DNA of 64,000 nt from CAMYLR01 sp039588915 (GCA_039588915.1 JBDGYV010000013.1:1-64000); one strand, 5' to 3'; numbered from the stretch's first letter, positions 8,866 through 18,132 are shown. Notes: generated from the letters alone by a model not told the origin. Numbers and translations are program-made.

Positions 8866-9258
8866 TCAAACGGCGACCTCTTCCGCCGCCTCCCGCGGCT
8901 GAGACACGCTGCGCACCAGCGCGCCCAGCATCCGGCTGCTGTCGATCAGCAACCCCCTCAGGTCGTCGTCGACCGGGTCGCCACGGCGCGTCAACTGATC
9001 GACGATCGCCGCCGCGGCGTGCAGCGCTCCTCGCGCCTGCTCCAACTCGGTACCAAAGCTACCGTTGGAGCGTGAGCGCGCCGTCGCTCGCGCGATCCCG
9101 AGCGCCGCGTTTCGAGTTTCCTTCTCCAGCCGGACCCAAAGCGGATCCGCTCCACCGGCGGTGAGCGCCTTGCCCCACGCGTCCTGGGCTCGCTGGTACA
9201 CGTGCAACCCCTCGAATGGAAGGGTTGGCCGGGTTTCTTCTTGATCGTCTCGGTCCAC
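8866..9258 (-). CDS. Four helix bundle protein (S23-like)
   Basis: 130-residue, mostly helical acidic protein. The N-terminal FEGLHVYQRAQDAW matches the start of the 'four helix bundle protein' family (the S23 intervening-sequence type), and the helix pattern continues through LEKETRNAALGIARATARS and an Ala-rich third helix. Members are often encoded near rRNA or tRNA genes, and here a tRNA-Ser follows directly; the molecular role of the family is not settled. Start is GTG at 9258. The 233 bases upstream (9259-9491) hold the promoter of the divergent potassium channel and nothing else I can identify. Confidence 0.8.
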   Translation of the reverse strand: MDRDDQEETRPTLPFEGLHVYQRAQDAWGKALTAGGADPLWVRLEKETRNAALGIARATARSRSNGSFGTELEQARGALHAAAAIVDQLTRRGDPVDDDLRGLLIDSSRMLGALVRSVSQPREAAEEVAV

Positions 9259-9453
9259 GGATTCCTCCCGTGCTGCAGCCGATCGCTCGGGAGGAAGCGG
9301 CTCGACGTGGTTTCAAAGGTACCTTTCAGATTGGGCGATTGTCAAAAGAAAGCGCAGCAAGAAACGTGCGTCGATCCGGTGCCCGTTTTGGGGGCCGGTT
9401 CAGGGACGGAGATGCTCTTGATCGTCGATTTTTCGACACTCCACCGCATCGGT

Positions 9454-9483
9454 TTGCGAGCGCTGCGATCGGATCGGTAGACT
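9454..9483 (+). promoter_or_regulatory. Possible near-leaderless promoter for the second K+ channel
   Basis: TTGCGA (9454-9459), 18-base spacer, TAGACT (9478-9483), each four of six to consensus. The ATG follows at 9492, so transcription would start almost on the start codon. Confidence 0.4.
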
Positions 9484-9491
9484 GAGCGCAT

Positions 9492-10526
9492 ATGAGTCCG
9501 ACCCTCTTCCCCTCCCGCGCTTCGGAGTCAAAATCTGCCCTCTCTGGCGCCGTGGCTGGCGGCCTGCTGATGCTCGTTTGGTTAGTGCTGGGGACGATCG
9601 TCTACGCTTCGCTCGAGGGGTGGTCGCTCCTCGACGGCCTGTACATGACCGTGATTACCATCTCGACGGTCGGTTTCCACGAGATCCGTCCACTTTCTTC
9701 CGCTGCTCAGCTATTCACGATCTTTCTGATCGGGGCTGGTCTGACGACGGCTCTCTATACGCTTACACGCATCGGGCAGACCATCTTCGAAGGCGAGTTG
9801 CTCGACGTACTCGGAAGGAGAAGCATGGAACGCGAGATCACCGCTTTGGATAACCACTTCATCGTCTGCGGGTTTGGCAAGGTCGGTCGGCCGGTAGCCG
9901 AAGGATTGGCCCGTGAGGGACTCCCGTTTTGCGTCATCGAGAACCGGCCCACCGTTGAGCCCACATTGCGCGACGAGGGGTTTCTGTACGTGCTCGGGGA
10001 CGCGACCGACGAACACGCGCTCGAGCACGCCGGTCTAGAACGGGCCAACACGCTCCTGGCGCTGTTGTCGTCGGACGCCGACAACTTGTACCTCACGATG
10101 GCGGCCAGGGACGCGAATCCCGGGATCAAGATCATCGCCCGCGCGTACGATCAGGCTGGCGAGCTGCGGATCAAACGCGGCGGTGCGGATCAGGTGATAT
10201 CGCCGACTCGGATCGCCGGTTTGCGCGTGCTCCAGGCGGCCGTCAACCCGACCGCGCTCGAGTTCATGGAGATCGTCACCCAGCACGAGGCACTGCAGCT
10301 CAGCATGGCCGACATCACGGTTTCGGAGCGCTCGGCGCTCAACCGCACGTCAATCGCCGAGGCTGGGATCCGGGGCCGCTTTGGCGTCATCGTCGTGGCG
10401 ATCAAGAGTCCCGACGGCGCCACGGTGTTCAACCCCGATCCGGTCAAACAGATCGAAGCCGGCGACACGCTGGTGGTGCTGGGCGAGGACCTCGATATCG
10501 CGGAGTTGCAGACGGCCTGCGCCTGA
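9492..10526 (+). CDS. RCK-type ion channel with atypical filter TVGFHE
   Basis: 344-residue membrane protein with two helices (about 18-40 and 71-92), a pore loop and one cytoplasmic RCK unit (TrkA-N with GFGKVG at 127-132, then a TrkA-C domain from about 255). The filter reads TVGFHE at 59-64: the potassium signature TVG is kept, but the usual Tyr is Phe and the GD pair is HE. Single-RCK channels of this size assemble as tetramers with extra RCK subunits from an internal start, as in MthK; Met112 (at 9825) could serve but this is inference. It is divergent from the four-helix gene and ends 2 bases from tRNA-Ser(TGA), which is convergent. Confidence 0.85.
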   Translation: MSPTLFPSRASESKSALSGAVAGGLLMLVWLVLGTIVYASLEGWSLLDGLYMTVITISTVGFHEIRPLSSAAQLFTIFLIGAGLTTALYTLTRIGQTIFEGELLDVLGRRSMEREITALDNHFIVCGFGKVGRPVAEGLAREGLPFCVIENRPTVEPTLRDEGFLYVLGDATDEHALEHAGLERANTLLALLSSDADNLYLTMAARDANPGIKIIARAYDQAGELRIKRGGADQVISPTRIAGLRVLQAAVNPTALEFMEIVTQHEALQLSMADITVSERSALNRTSIAEAGIRGRFGVIVVAIKSPDGATVFNPDPVKQIEAGDTLVVLGEDLDIAELQTACA

Positions 10527-10528
10527 AA

Positions 10529-10619
10529 TGGCGGAGGGGGTGGGATTCGAACCCACGATGGGGGGTTACCCCATGCTGGTTTTCAAGACCAGTGCCTTCA
10601 ACCTCTCGGCCACCCCTCC
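10529..10619 (-). tRNA. tRNA-Ser(TGA)
   Basis: Minus-strand class II tRNA with acceptor GGAGGGG/CCCCTCC, anticodon stem CTGGT/ACCAG, loop CTTGAAA (anticodon TGA), long variable arm, T loop TTCGAAT, discriminator G and encoded CCA. Its 3' end abuts the stop codon of the convergent channel gene. Confidence 0.95.
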
Positions 10620-10672
10620 CGATGTTCAGATAGAAAAAGTAACCAGCGCCGCGACGCCGTCGCCAGCGGCGT

Positions 10673-11686
10673 CTAGTCGGGGTCGCCCTTCCATTCTTCT
10701 TCGTCGTCTTCCCAGTACCGCTCCCAACGCTCGACGCCCAGCGAGTGATCGTCCGGCGGGCCGAGCGCGGCGTCCTCTGCCTGACGCCGGCTTTCGATCT
10801 CGCGCCTGAGCCCGCGGCGACGAATCAAATAGCCAGCCAGGACGAGCAGCGCAGCGCCGATCCATAGCGCGCGCTGGTCGGTCAGCGCCACACCCCAACC
10901 AAATTCACGATCGAGCTCGGAGCTCCAATCGGCATAGAACTGCCCGAGCGTGAGGCCGTAGGTGGCCCGCAACGCGGCGTCGAACGTATGGCCCTCCCGA
11001 AGGCGATCCAACAACAGGCGAACGGAGTCGTCACCGCCCCGGCGCCGCAGACTCCGGACAGCGGCCATGCTCTGGATGTAGGCCAGACGCGGGGCCGGGA
11101 GGTCGGGGAACGTGGCGTCCAGCTCAGCCAACGGGACGAGCGAGCCGGTCCACCGGCCCCAAGCCAGCCGAGCCGGATCGACCCATCGCCACTCACTGGC
11201 GTAGAACGCCGAGAACCCCTCGTTGAACCAGCGCGGCACGCGGTCGCTGCCGCCGGCGGCCAGATCGAGGTAGAGGTGTCCCAGCTCGTGACGCAGAATC
11301 GTCGCCGGATCGGCCCCGTCGCCGCCGGTCAAGCGTGGTGAACGAATCACGATCCGGCGCAGCTTGGGGAACGCAACCGCTAGTCCCCAGTCGGGCGCCC
11401 GTCCGCCGGTCAGCTCGACGAACGCATCTTCGGTCGGGGCGACGACCACGTGTAGCGTATCGGGTGGCAATCCATCGACAACGAGAGGCTGCGGCACAAA
11501 CGTCGCGGCCAGCTTGGCGAGCGTGGTAGCGACCGTCGAGTCACGCGCGGCGTGATGGAAAACGATCGGGCGAGCGGCGGGTCCCGTCACCTGGAGGGTG
11601 ATGAGTTGGCCGTGCACCGACCGCGGCAGGGCCAGGCTGGCCAGCGCCAGCACGAACACCAGCAGTAGCTTGAACCGAGCGTTCAC
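10673..11686 (-). CDS. Membrane-anchored peptidase MA-like zinc metallopeptidase
   Basis: 337-residue exported protein. A signal peptide covers residues 1-26 (cleavage near VHG-Q). The zinc motif HELGH is at 133-137 and the third ligand is probably E156 in WFNEGFSAFY, the gluzincin pattern of peptidase MA-like proteins. A hydrophobic helix near 279-295 would anchor it in the inner membrane, leaving the catalytic domain in the periplasm and an acidic cytoplasmic tail ending in Glu/Asp/Trp repeats. The substrate is unknown. Its start overlaps the rluD stop by ATGA, so it is translationally coupled to the rRNA modification gene. Confidence 0.82.
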   Translation of the reverse strand: MNARFKLLLVFVLALASLALPRSVHGQLITLQVTGPAARPIVFHHAARDSTVATTLAKLAATFVPQPLVVDGLPPDTLHVVVAPTEDAFVELTGGRAPDWGLAVAFPKLRRIVIRSPRLTGGDGADPATILRHELGHLYLDLAAGGSDRVPRWFNEGFSAFYASEWRWVDPARLAWGRWTGSLVPLAELDATFPDLPAPRLAYIQSMAAVRSLRRRGGDDSVRLLLDRLREGHTFDAALRATYGLTLGQFYADWSSELDREFGWGVALTDQRALWIGAALLVLAGYLIRRRGLRREIESRRQAEDAALGPPDDHSLGVERWERYWEDDEEEWKGDPD

Positions 11687-12672
11687 GCGATCGGATGCTG
11701 CCCGAGCGTCGCTCGAAGCTCAATCAAGTCGGTCGGCAGCGGTGCTTCGGCCTCAACCCGTGAGCCGTCCGAAGGGCGATCGAACGCCAACCGATAGGCG
11801 TGGAGCGCTTGACGGCGAGCTGTGGCGGCCACCTGGCGGGCCACCGCTAGCTGAGCGCCGTGGAACCCTCGCGCGCGACTCGGGCCACCCCCGTACCGTG
11901 TATCGCCGAGCACCGGGTGACCAGCCTCCGACAGGTGGACCCGGACTTGATGCGTCCGGCCGGTCTCGAGCGTCAGCTCGACGCAGTCGGCGACCAGGTA
12001 GCGCTCGATCACGCGCCACTTGGTGAGCGCGGAACGACCTTTACGGGTGCGGGTCGACATCCGCTGACGATCTTGGCGAGCTCGACCGATCGGGGCGTCA
12101 AAGATGCCTTCTTCGCTGGCCAAGTGGCCCCAAATGAAGGCCCAATACTGTTTGGTAACCGTGCGGGCGGCGAACTGATCGGCCAGGTGGTGATGGGCGA
12201 CGTCGTTCTTGGCGACCAGCAAACAACCGGAGGTGTCCTTGTCGAGCCGGTGGACGAGCCCAGCCTTCCGCTCGCCCCCCACACCGACCACCTCCGGCCG
12301 ATGATAGAGCAGCGCGTTCACGAGCGTGCCCGACGGGTGTCCGGGAGCTGGGTGGACGACCAGCCCGGCCGGTTTGTCAACCACCATGCAATCGTCGTCC
12401 TCGTACACCCAATCGAGCGGGATCGACTCGGGCGCGAGCGACGGCTCCCGCTTGGGGGGCTCATCGACGATCGCCACCGACCCGGCCTTCACCTCTTGGC
12501 TCGCCCGCCGAACCACCACCCCGTCGATCTCCACGTGCCCACTATCGATGAGCGCCCGGATCTGCGTCCGGGAGAGCGGCAACAGCTCGGCGAGCGCTCG
12601 GTCGATCCGTGGCGCAGCCGCATCGAGCGTTACCTGATGCCGGTGTCCGGTTGATCTATTCTGAGTCGACAA
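11683..12672 (-). CDS. rluD: RluD-family 23S rRNA pseudouridine synthase
   Basis: 329-residue pseudouridine synthase. The N-terminal S4-like RNA-binding domain (about 21-72) is followed by the catalytic domain with HRLDKDTSG at 141-149; D144 is the catalytic aspartate. Downstream RTHQVRVHL and ALHAYRLAF match the RluA/RluD clade. RluD proper modifies U1911/1915/1917 in helix 69 of 23S rRNA; RluC has a similar architecture, so the precise target is inferred from S4 domain and length. It lies downstream of lspA and overlaps the peptidase gene by four bases. Confidence 0.9.
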   Translation of the reverse strand: MSTQNRSTGHRHQVTLDAAAPRIDRALAELLPLSRTQIRALIDSGHVEIDGVVVRRASQEVKAGSVAIVDEPPKREPSLAPESIPLDWVYEDDDCMVVDKPAGLVVHPAPGHPSGTLVNALLYHRPEVVGVGGERKAGLVHRLDKDTSGCLLVAKNDVAHHHLADQFAARTVTKQYWAFIWGHLASEEGIFDAPIGRARQDRQRMSTRTRKGRSALTKWRVIERYLVADCVELTLETGRTHQVRVHLSEAGHPVLGDTRYGGGPSRARGFHGAQLAVARQVAATARRQALHAYRLAFDRPSDGSRVEAEAPLPTDLIELRATLGQHPIA

Positions 12673-12696
12673 ATCGGTAGAGAAGATAACGCGACC

Positions 12697-13200
12697 CTAC
12701 CCGGCCCTTGCGTCGCTCCGTCGCAAATAGGTGTAAGCCAGCAATGCCGCACCAACGGTGACCGCGCTGTCGGCCACATTAAAGATCGGCCAATAGTGCC
12801 CCGCCACTCCGACTTGGATGAAATCCACAACGCGCTCGAAGCGCACTCGATCGACGATGTTCCCCAGCGCGCCGCCCAGGATCAAGCCCAGCGCCAGCTG
12901 CTGCATGCGATCGCCCTTCGGCGAAGTGAGCAGCAGATAGAGGACTAACAGCGACGCCAAGCTGGCGAGAACCAAAAACACCACCGAAGAGTACTGTCCG
13001 ACCGATAGGCCGAACGCAGCACCTTCGTTTTGTATGTAGAGCAGCCGCACGTTGTCGCCAACCACGCGGACCGGTTGATTCAGCGTCAACTCGGCCCGGA
13101 CCCAGACTTTGGTCAGTTGGTCGAGTAGAAGAACGGCAAGCGGAACGAGCAGGTACGTCCGTCTCAGGCGTTCCTTCCGTTCTCTTCGCGTTCCTGGCAC
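12697..13200 (-). CDS. lspA: Lipoprotein signal peptidase
   Basis: 167-residue inner-membrane aspartyl peptidase that removes signal peptides from diacylglyceryl-modified prolipoproteins. Four hydrophobic helices are visible, with the catalytic aspartates in GNIVDR and FNVADS, and the NEGAAFG motif between helices. GTG at 13200 gives the usual length and overlaps dksA by 37 bases; the longer reading only extends further into dksA. One possible substrate in this window is the beta-propeller lipoprotein at 21167. Confidence 0.92.
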   Translation of the reverse strand: MPGTRRERKERLRRTYLLVPLAVLLLDQLTKVWVRAELTLNQPVRVVGDNVRLLYIQNEGAAFGLSVGQYSSVVFLVLASLASLLVLYLLLTSPKGDRMQQLALGLILGGALGNIVDRVRFERVVDFIQVGVAGHYWPIFNVADSAVTVGAALLAYTYLRRSDARAG

Positions 13201-13547
13201 TCGATACACTGGGTGGCGTACGGCAGAGCCTCCAACCGCTCCCACTGGATGCCCTCGCCACACAAGATGCAGCGGTCGAAACCGGCGGGCTCACGGTACA
13301 GACGACGCAGAGCATCGTCTATACGGTACAGCTGCCGACCCTCCTTGGACGCGAAAAGAAACGCCTTTTCCCTTTCCATCGCATCAGTGCCCTGATCGGC
13401 CATATGGAACGAGTAGGCGCTCAGATCTCCCGACGCGGTCCGGGTGGTCTCGTGATAGTTCTCGTCGAAAAAACCGAGCTCCTTGAGGACTTGTTCCCGC
13501 TCCTCGAGGAGCCGCTGTTCGATACGATTCAGCTTGTCTTTATTCAC
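13164..13547 (-). CDS. DksA/TraR-family zinc-finger protein
   Basis: 127-residue protein with an N-terminal coiled-coil region and a C4 zinc finger (C93, C96, C114, C117; CxxC-x17-CxxC). In DksA this fold enters the RNA polymerase secondary channel and potentiates ppGpp; the coiled-coil tip carries acidic residues that matter. Here the tip region (TASGDLSAYSFHMAD, about 37-51) lacks the exact DxxDxA motif of DksA proper, so I keep the family name. It sits between ileS and lspA, a placement common in many bacteria. Confidence 0.88.
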   Translation of the reverse strand: MNKDKLNRIEQRLLEEREQVLKELGFFDENYHETTRTASGDLSAYSFHMADQGTDAMEREKAFLFASKEGRQLYRIDDALRRLYREPAGFDRCILCGEGIQWERLEALPYATQCIECQEREENGRNA

Positions 13548-13559
13548 ATCATCCTCCCT

Positions 13560-16349
13560 CTATGACGATAAAATGGCTGTGCACTCGGCGCAAAGCCCGG
13601 GATGCTCCGGGGAATGCCCGATATCTTCTCGATAGCGCCAGCACCGGTCGCACTTGTCGCCCGCTGCTGGCTCGACCACGACCCGGAACCCTTCTTCGGA
13701 TGGCGCGACGCCCGACATCACTTCCGCCGGCCGGACGTGGACAGCGGATACGATAAATGCTTCCTCGAGCGCAGCCGCGTGTCGCTCGAGGATCACCCCG
13801 TCGGCTGGATTCTCGGCCGCGACTTCGACTTGGGCGCCGAGCGACGAGCCGATGACCTTGCTCTCACGCAGTCCCTCGAGTTCCCGGGTGACGGCTTGTC
13901 GGGCCCGCAGGATCGTACTCCAGTCGCGTTCGAGCGCGGCATCGATACGTTCCGGCTCGGCGCGACAAAACTCCTCCAGGTGAACGCTGTCATCCGCGCC
14001 GAACACACCCCACACCTCGTCGGTGGTGAAAGGCAAGACCGGGGCCGCGAGTCGAACCAGCGTGTCCAGTATGGCGTGCAGCACCGTTTGTGCGCTCCTG
14101 CGCTCGATGGCACCGGACGGTTGGATGTAGAGCCGCACCTTGATCCCATCCAGGTAGATCGCCGAAAGGTTGACGCTGCAGTAGTTCACCAACAGCTGAT
14201 AGACGGCGTGGAACTCATACCGTTCGTACGCCTCACGCACCTCCGTTGCCAGCCGTTCGAGATCGCCGATCGCCCAGCGATCGAAATCCATGAGCTCCTC
14301 CAGCGATACTGCATCGCTGTCGGGATCGAAGTCGGCCAGGTTCCCCAACAGGAACCGGAACGTGTTTCGGATCCGGCGATAAGCTTCCGATACTTGATCG
14401 ATCGCGTCCCACGAGAACCGACCGTCGCGGGTGAAGTCATTGGCTGCCGTCCAGAGCCGAAGGATGTCCGCGCCGCGCTTTTCGATGATTTGCTCAGGTC
14501 CAATCACGTTGCCGCGCGATTTGTGCATGGCGCGACCCTGGGCATCGACCATCCATCCGTGAGTGAGCACCGTTCGGTAGGGCGCCGCGCCGCGCGTAGC
14601 GACCGCCAACGTGAGCGACGAATTGAACCAGCCGCGGTGTTGATCGGGACCTTCCTTGTACAAATCGGCCGGCCACCCTAGGTCCTCGCGGCGTTCGAGC
14701 ACCGCCCGCTGGGACGATCCCGAGTCAAACCACACATCGAGGATCTCGATCTCGCGCCGGAAGCTCGTCGCGGTCGGTCCGCAATGCTCGCAGCTAGCGC
14801 CTTGGGGCACGATCGCCTCGACCGGCGTCGTAAACCACGCGTCGGCACCCTCCCGGCGAACGAACTGAGCCACATGGCGCACGAACGCGACATCGAAGAG
14901 CGGCTCGTCGCACGCTTCGCAGTACACTGCCGGAATCCCGACCCCCCACGCGCGCTGCCGCGATAGACACCAGTCGGGTCGCTGCTCGACCATCGTCCGA
15001 ATCCGATTGATCGTCGACGACGGGATCCAATCCGCGTCGTCGATCGCCTTCAGCGCGCGCTGCCGCAGCTGATCGTGGTCAATCGCCAGAAACCACTGCA
15101 CCGTAGCACGGAAGATGACCGGGTTCTCGCAGCGCCAGCAGTGCGGATACGAATGCGTCACGTCTGTGCGAGCGATGAGACGACCAGAGCGATCGAGGTC
15201 GTCGACGACCTGCTCGTTGGCCTCCCAAATGTGGCGACCGGCGTAGAGAGGCGTGCCCTCCACGAACACGCCGTCGCGCCCGACCGGGTTGTAGATCTCG
15301 AGATCGTGCTCGCGACCAACAGCGAAATCCTCGGCACCGTGCCCGGGCGCGGTGTGAACGACCCCGGTCCCCTCCTCGAGCGTTACGTGATCGGCCAGGA
15401 AGAGCGGGCTCGGCCGCTCCTCCAACGGGTGCCCGAACACCAACCCCTCGAGGTCGGAGCCGGGCAAGGTGCGGACGATTTCGGCGTGCTCAAAGAGGCT
15501 CCCCAAAGTCTCGTGCCGCCCGAGCGCGTAGAGCACGTGCCCGCGGTCGGTGTCGACGATCGCGTACTCAAGCTCGGGGTGTACGACCACCGCCCGATTG
15601 GCGGGGATCGTCCACGGCGTCGTCGTCCAGATCAAAACCCCAGCCGGGTCGGCTCCCGCGAACACGCGGTCCGGGTCATCGAGCACCGGCATCACGACGG
15701 TGATCGACGGCGAATCCTTATCGTGATACTCGATCTCCGCTTCGGCCAACGCGGTTTGACACGAAACGCACCAGTGAATCGGCCTTAACCCACGGTAGAT
15801 AAAACCACCCTCGACGAGATCCCCAAATGTCTCCACGATGTCGGCCTCGTAATCGCGTGACATCGTGAGGTACGGATCGTCCCACGCGCCCCAACCACCC
15901 AACCGCTCGAACTCTTCGCGTTGAATCGCCACCCACTCGGCCGCGAACTCGCGGCAACGGTGTCTCAGCTTGGACAGCTCAGGTTCTTCGCCGCGCTCTC
16001 GGAACTCGCGCTGGACGTTTATCTCGATCGGCATGCCATGGCAGTCCCACCCCGGGACGTACGGCGCGTCGAACCCCATCATCGACCGGCTGCGGACGAT
16101 CATGTCCTTCTGGATCTTATCGACCGCGTGCCCGAGGTGGATGTGTCCGTTGGCGTACGGCGGCCCGTCGTGGAGCACGTACCGCTCTCGGCCCAGTCGA
16201 TCCGCTCGCAAGCGCTCGTACAGCCGCTTTTCCTTCCAACCAGCCAGGATCTCTGGTTCCCGTGCGGGCAGCTTGGCGCGCATCGGAAACGATGCCCGAG
16301 GCAGGTTGAGCGTCTCCTTGTAGTCTTTCTGACTTGTCTGTTCGGTCAT
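13560..16349 (-). CDS. ileS: Isoleucine--tRNA ligase
   Basis: 929-residue class Ia synthetase. The HIGH motif is HLGH at 71-74. The KMSKS equivalent is AMHKS near 606-610: the second lysine is kept while the first lysine and first serine are replaced, a variant known in other bacterial IleS. The C-terminal zinc finger (CDRCWRY...CAEC, last 30 residues) identifies the bacterial type I enzyme, and the WCLSRQRAWGVGIP block is present. Start ATG at 16349; the stop is 12 bases from the dksA start. A Met-rich or mupirocin-resistant type 2 architecture is not seen. Confidence 0.97.
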   Translation of the reverse strand: MTEQTSQKDYKETLNLPRASFPMRAKLPAREPEILAGWKEKRLYERLRADRLGRERYVLHDGPPYANGHIHLGHAVDKIQKDMIVRSRSMMGFDAPYVPGWDCHGMPIEINVQREFRERGEEPELSKLRHRCREFAAEWVAIQREEFERLGGWGAWDDPYLTMSRDYEADIVETFGDLVEGGFIYRGLRPIHWCVSCQTALAEAEIEYHDKDSPSITVVMPVLDDPDRVFAGADPAGVLIWTTTPWTIPANRAVVVHPELEYAIVDTDRGHVLYALGRHETLGSLFEHAEIVRTLPGSDLEGLVFGHPLEERPSPLFLADHVTLEEGTGVVHTAPGHGAEDFAVGREHDLEIYNPVGRDGVFVEGTPLYAGRHIWEANEQVVDDLDRSGRLIARTDVTHSYPHCWRCENPVIFRATVQWFLAIDHDQLRQRALKAIDDADWIPSSTINRIRTMVEQRPDWCLSRQRAWGVGIPAVYCEACDEPLFDVAFVRHVAQFVRREGADAWFTTPVEAIVPQGASCEHCGPTATSFRREIEILDVWFDSGSSQRAVLERREDLGWPADLYKEGPDQHRGWFNSSLTLAVATRGAAPYRTVLTHGWMVDAQGRAMHKSRGNVIGPEQIIEKRGADILRLWTAANDFTRDGRFSWDAIDQVSEAYRRIRNTFRFLLGNLADFDPDSDAVSLEELMDFDRWAIGDLERLATEVREAYERYEFHAVYQLLVNYCSVNLSAIYLDGIKVRLYIQPSGAIERRSAQTVLHAILDTLVRLAAPVLPFTTDEVWGVFGADDSVHLEEFCRAEPERIDAALERDWSTILRARQAVTRELEGLRESKVIGSSLGAQVEVAAENPADGVILERHAAALEEAFIVSAVHVRPAEVMSGVAPSEEGFRVVVEPAAGDKCDRCWRYREDIGHSPEHPGLCAECTAILSS

Positions 16350-16358
16350 ATCGGTCTG

Positions 16359-17231
16359 TCAGCTAGCTCCCACCGGCGCGTCGACCTCACCCAACTGGCT
16401 CACTGTGCGACGGATGAGTTGAGTCAACTTGGGCTCGGCTTCGCCCGCGACCCGGATGATCGTCTCTACGTCGACCGGCTCGAGCGTATCGGGAAAACAC
16501 TCGTCGGTGACGATCGATATCCCCAGGACGCGAGTGCCTCCGTGTCGAGCCGCGATCACCTCCGGCACGGTGCTCATGCCGACAACATCGGCGCCGATAG
16601 TCCGCAAGAAGCGATACTCAGCGCGGGTTTCGAGGTTTGGCCCTGCCACCGCGACATAGACGCCCACTTGCAGTTCGATACCGGCCTCGAGCGCCACCCG
16701 ATCGGCAAGTGCACCCAGTTGCCGATCGTAGGGTTCGCTCATGTCCGGGAACCGTGGGCCAAGCTCATCCAAGTTCGGCCCGCAAAGCGGGTTGTCGCCC
16801 AGCAGGTTGATATGATCGTCGATCCGCATCAGGTCTCCACGCTGGTAGCTCCGGTTCATCCCACCGCACGCGTTGGACACGATCAAGGTCTTGATTCCGA
16901 GTCGCTGCATGACGCGGATCGGAAACGTGATCTGCTGCATCGTGTAGCCTTCGTAGTAGTGAAACCGACCCTGCATCGCGACGAGCAGGCGACCTTCGAG
17001 TGAACCCAAGATCAGTCGTCCACTATGGCTCTCGACCGTCGAGATCGGAAAATGAGGGATATCCTGGTAGTCGAGCGTAGCGTCGATCTCGATATCATCA
17101 ACGAGAGCGCCCAAACCGGTGCCGAGCACAATCCCCAGTGCTGGCTGTTGATTCGAGCGGGGCCGGATGTAGTCGGTCGCCTCGTCTATGCGCGCCAACT
17201 GCAAGCTCGCTTCCGTTTGATGATCGCTCAC
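16359..17231 (-). CDS. Purine nucleoside phosphorylase (trimeric PNP-I type)
   Basis: 290-residue enzyme that cleaves inosine/guanosine with phosphate to free base and ribose-1-phosphate. GTGLGALVDDI near 37-47 is the phosphate-binding loop, ESHSGR near 67-72 and the GMSTVPEVIAARHGG signature near 223-237 place it in the trimeric PNP/MTAP family. The glutamate and asparagine positions of the purine site are plausible for 6-oxopurines, but an MTA phosphorylase cannot be fully excluded. It is 9 bases upstream of ileS on the same strand. Confidence 0.92.
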   Translation of the reverse strand: MSDHQTEASLQLARIDEATDYIRPRSNQQPALGIVLGTGLGALVDDIEIDATLDYQDIPHFPISTVESHSGRLILGSLEGRLLVAMQGRFHYYEGYTMQQITFPIRVMQRLGIKTLIVSNACGGMNRSYQRGDLMRIDDHINLLGDNPLCGPNLDELGPRFPDMSEPYDRQLGALADRVALEAGIELQVGVYVAVAGPNLETRAEYRFLRTIGADVVGMSTVPEVIAARHGGTRVLGISIVTDECFPDTLEPVDVETIIRVAGEAEPKLTQLIRRTVSQLGEVDAPVGAS

Positions 17232-17257
17232 AACCCTGCCTCGTTTAGATTATGGAT

Positions 17258-17998
17258 TCAAGCGTCGGTGGGACGGGGCCCAAACAGGACCGTGCCGAGT
17301 CGCACCATGGTCGAGCCCTCCTCGACCGCTATCTCGTAGTCGTTGGTCATGCCCATCGAAAGCGTATCCGGTTTCTCGCGGGTCGATTGGGTCTGTAACG
17401 TCTCAAACAATCGACGCAGATCCCGAAACGCTTTGCGGATGACCGCCGTGTCCTCTGTCCACGGCGCCATCGTCATCAACCCCCGCACCCGAATGCCGTC
17501 GAGCTCGGCGATCTCGAGCGCAGACTCGACTGCGATCCCGGGTTCGAAACCGTGCTTCTGAGTTTCCCCGGCCACGTTTACCTGCACCAGCGCATTCACG
17601 CTCTGGCCTTTGGCTCGAGTCGAGATCGCCCGCGCCAAGCGGATCGAATCGACTGATTGGATCCAATCGAACAACGCGATCGCGTCGCGCACCTTGTTGC
17701 GCTGGAGATGGCCGACCATGTGCCGCTCGATCCCGGCCGCCGAGAGCGCGCCCTTCGCCTGGTTGAACTTTACGAGCGCCTCGTGGACCCGGTTCTCACC
17801 GATGTCCGTGAGCCCCAGGTCCACTGCCGTTTTCAAGACCGCCGCCGAATGTCCCTTGGTGATGGCGACGATCCGTACGTTGCACGGACCCCGACTCACC
17901 CTCTCACAGGCCTCGGCGATCGCTCCCCGAACGGTCGAGAGACGATCGGCCGGATCCTCTGCCGGCCGCGAGCGGGTCGGCTGAGCGGCATGCATCAA
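17258..17998 (-). CDS. YggS-family pyridoxal phosphate homeostasis protein
   Basis: 246-residue PLP-binding TIM-barrel protein (PLPBP/YggS/ProsC) that buffers pyridoxal phosphate; no catalysis is established for the family. The PLP lysine is K48 in VAITKGH. Other signature stretches are IGENRV, RHMVGHLQRNK and the C-terminal MGMTNDYEIAVEEGSTMVRLG with FGPR. Two consecutive Met codons make the start uncertain by one residue. It precedes the PNP gene by 26 bases. Confidence 0.93.
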   Translation of the reverse strand: MMHAAQPTRSRPAEDPADRLSTVRGAIAEACERVSRGPCNVRIVAITKGHSAAVLKTAVDLGLTDIGENRVHEALVKFNQAKGALSAAGIERHMVGHLQRNKVRDAIALFDWIQSVDSIRLARAISTRAKGQSVNALVQVNVAGETQKHGFEPGIAVESALEIAELDGIRVRGLMTMAPWTEDTAVIRKAFRDLRRLFETLQTQSTREKPDTLSMGMTNDYEIAVEEGSTMVRLGTVLFGPRPTDA

Positions 17999-18078
17999 AG
18001 ACGATGAAACTTATTGGTGGGTGCCGCGTCAAGCAAGGAAAACAGGCCCCGGGAGCGCGTCTAAACCGCTTCCATGGT

Positions 18079-18108
18079 TTGCCGGTTTATTAGAGAAAGG
18101 TATATACT
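18079..18108 (+). promoter_or_regulatory. Sigma-70-like promoter for the TPR/GWxTD gene
   Basis: TTGCCG (18079-18084), 18-base spacer, TATACT (18103-18108). A strong ribosome binding site AGGAGG at 18121-18126 lies six bases before the ATG at 18133, fixing that start. Confidence 0.65.
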
Positions 18109-18132
18109 GAGGTTGGTTTCAGGAGGACATCG

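Noticed and set aside
13602..14681. A 359-residue plus-strand reading frame
   Set aside because: It is antisense to ileS, with no SD or protein-like composition; high GC content makes such long shadow frames common.
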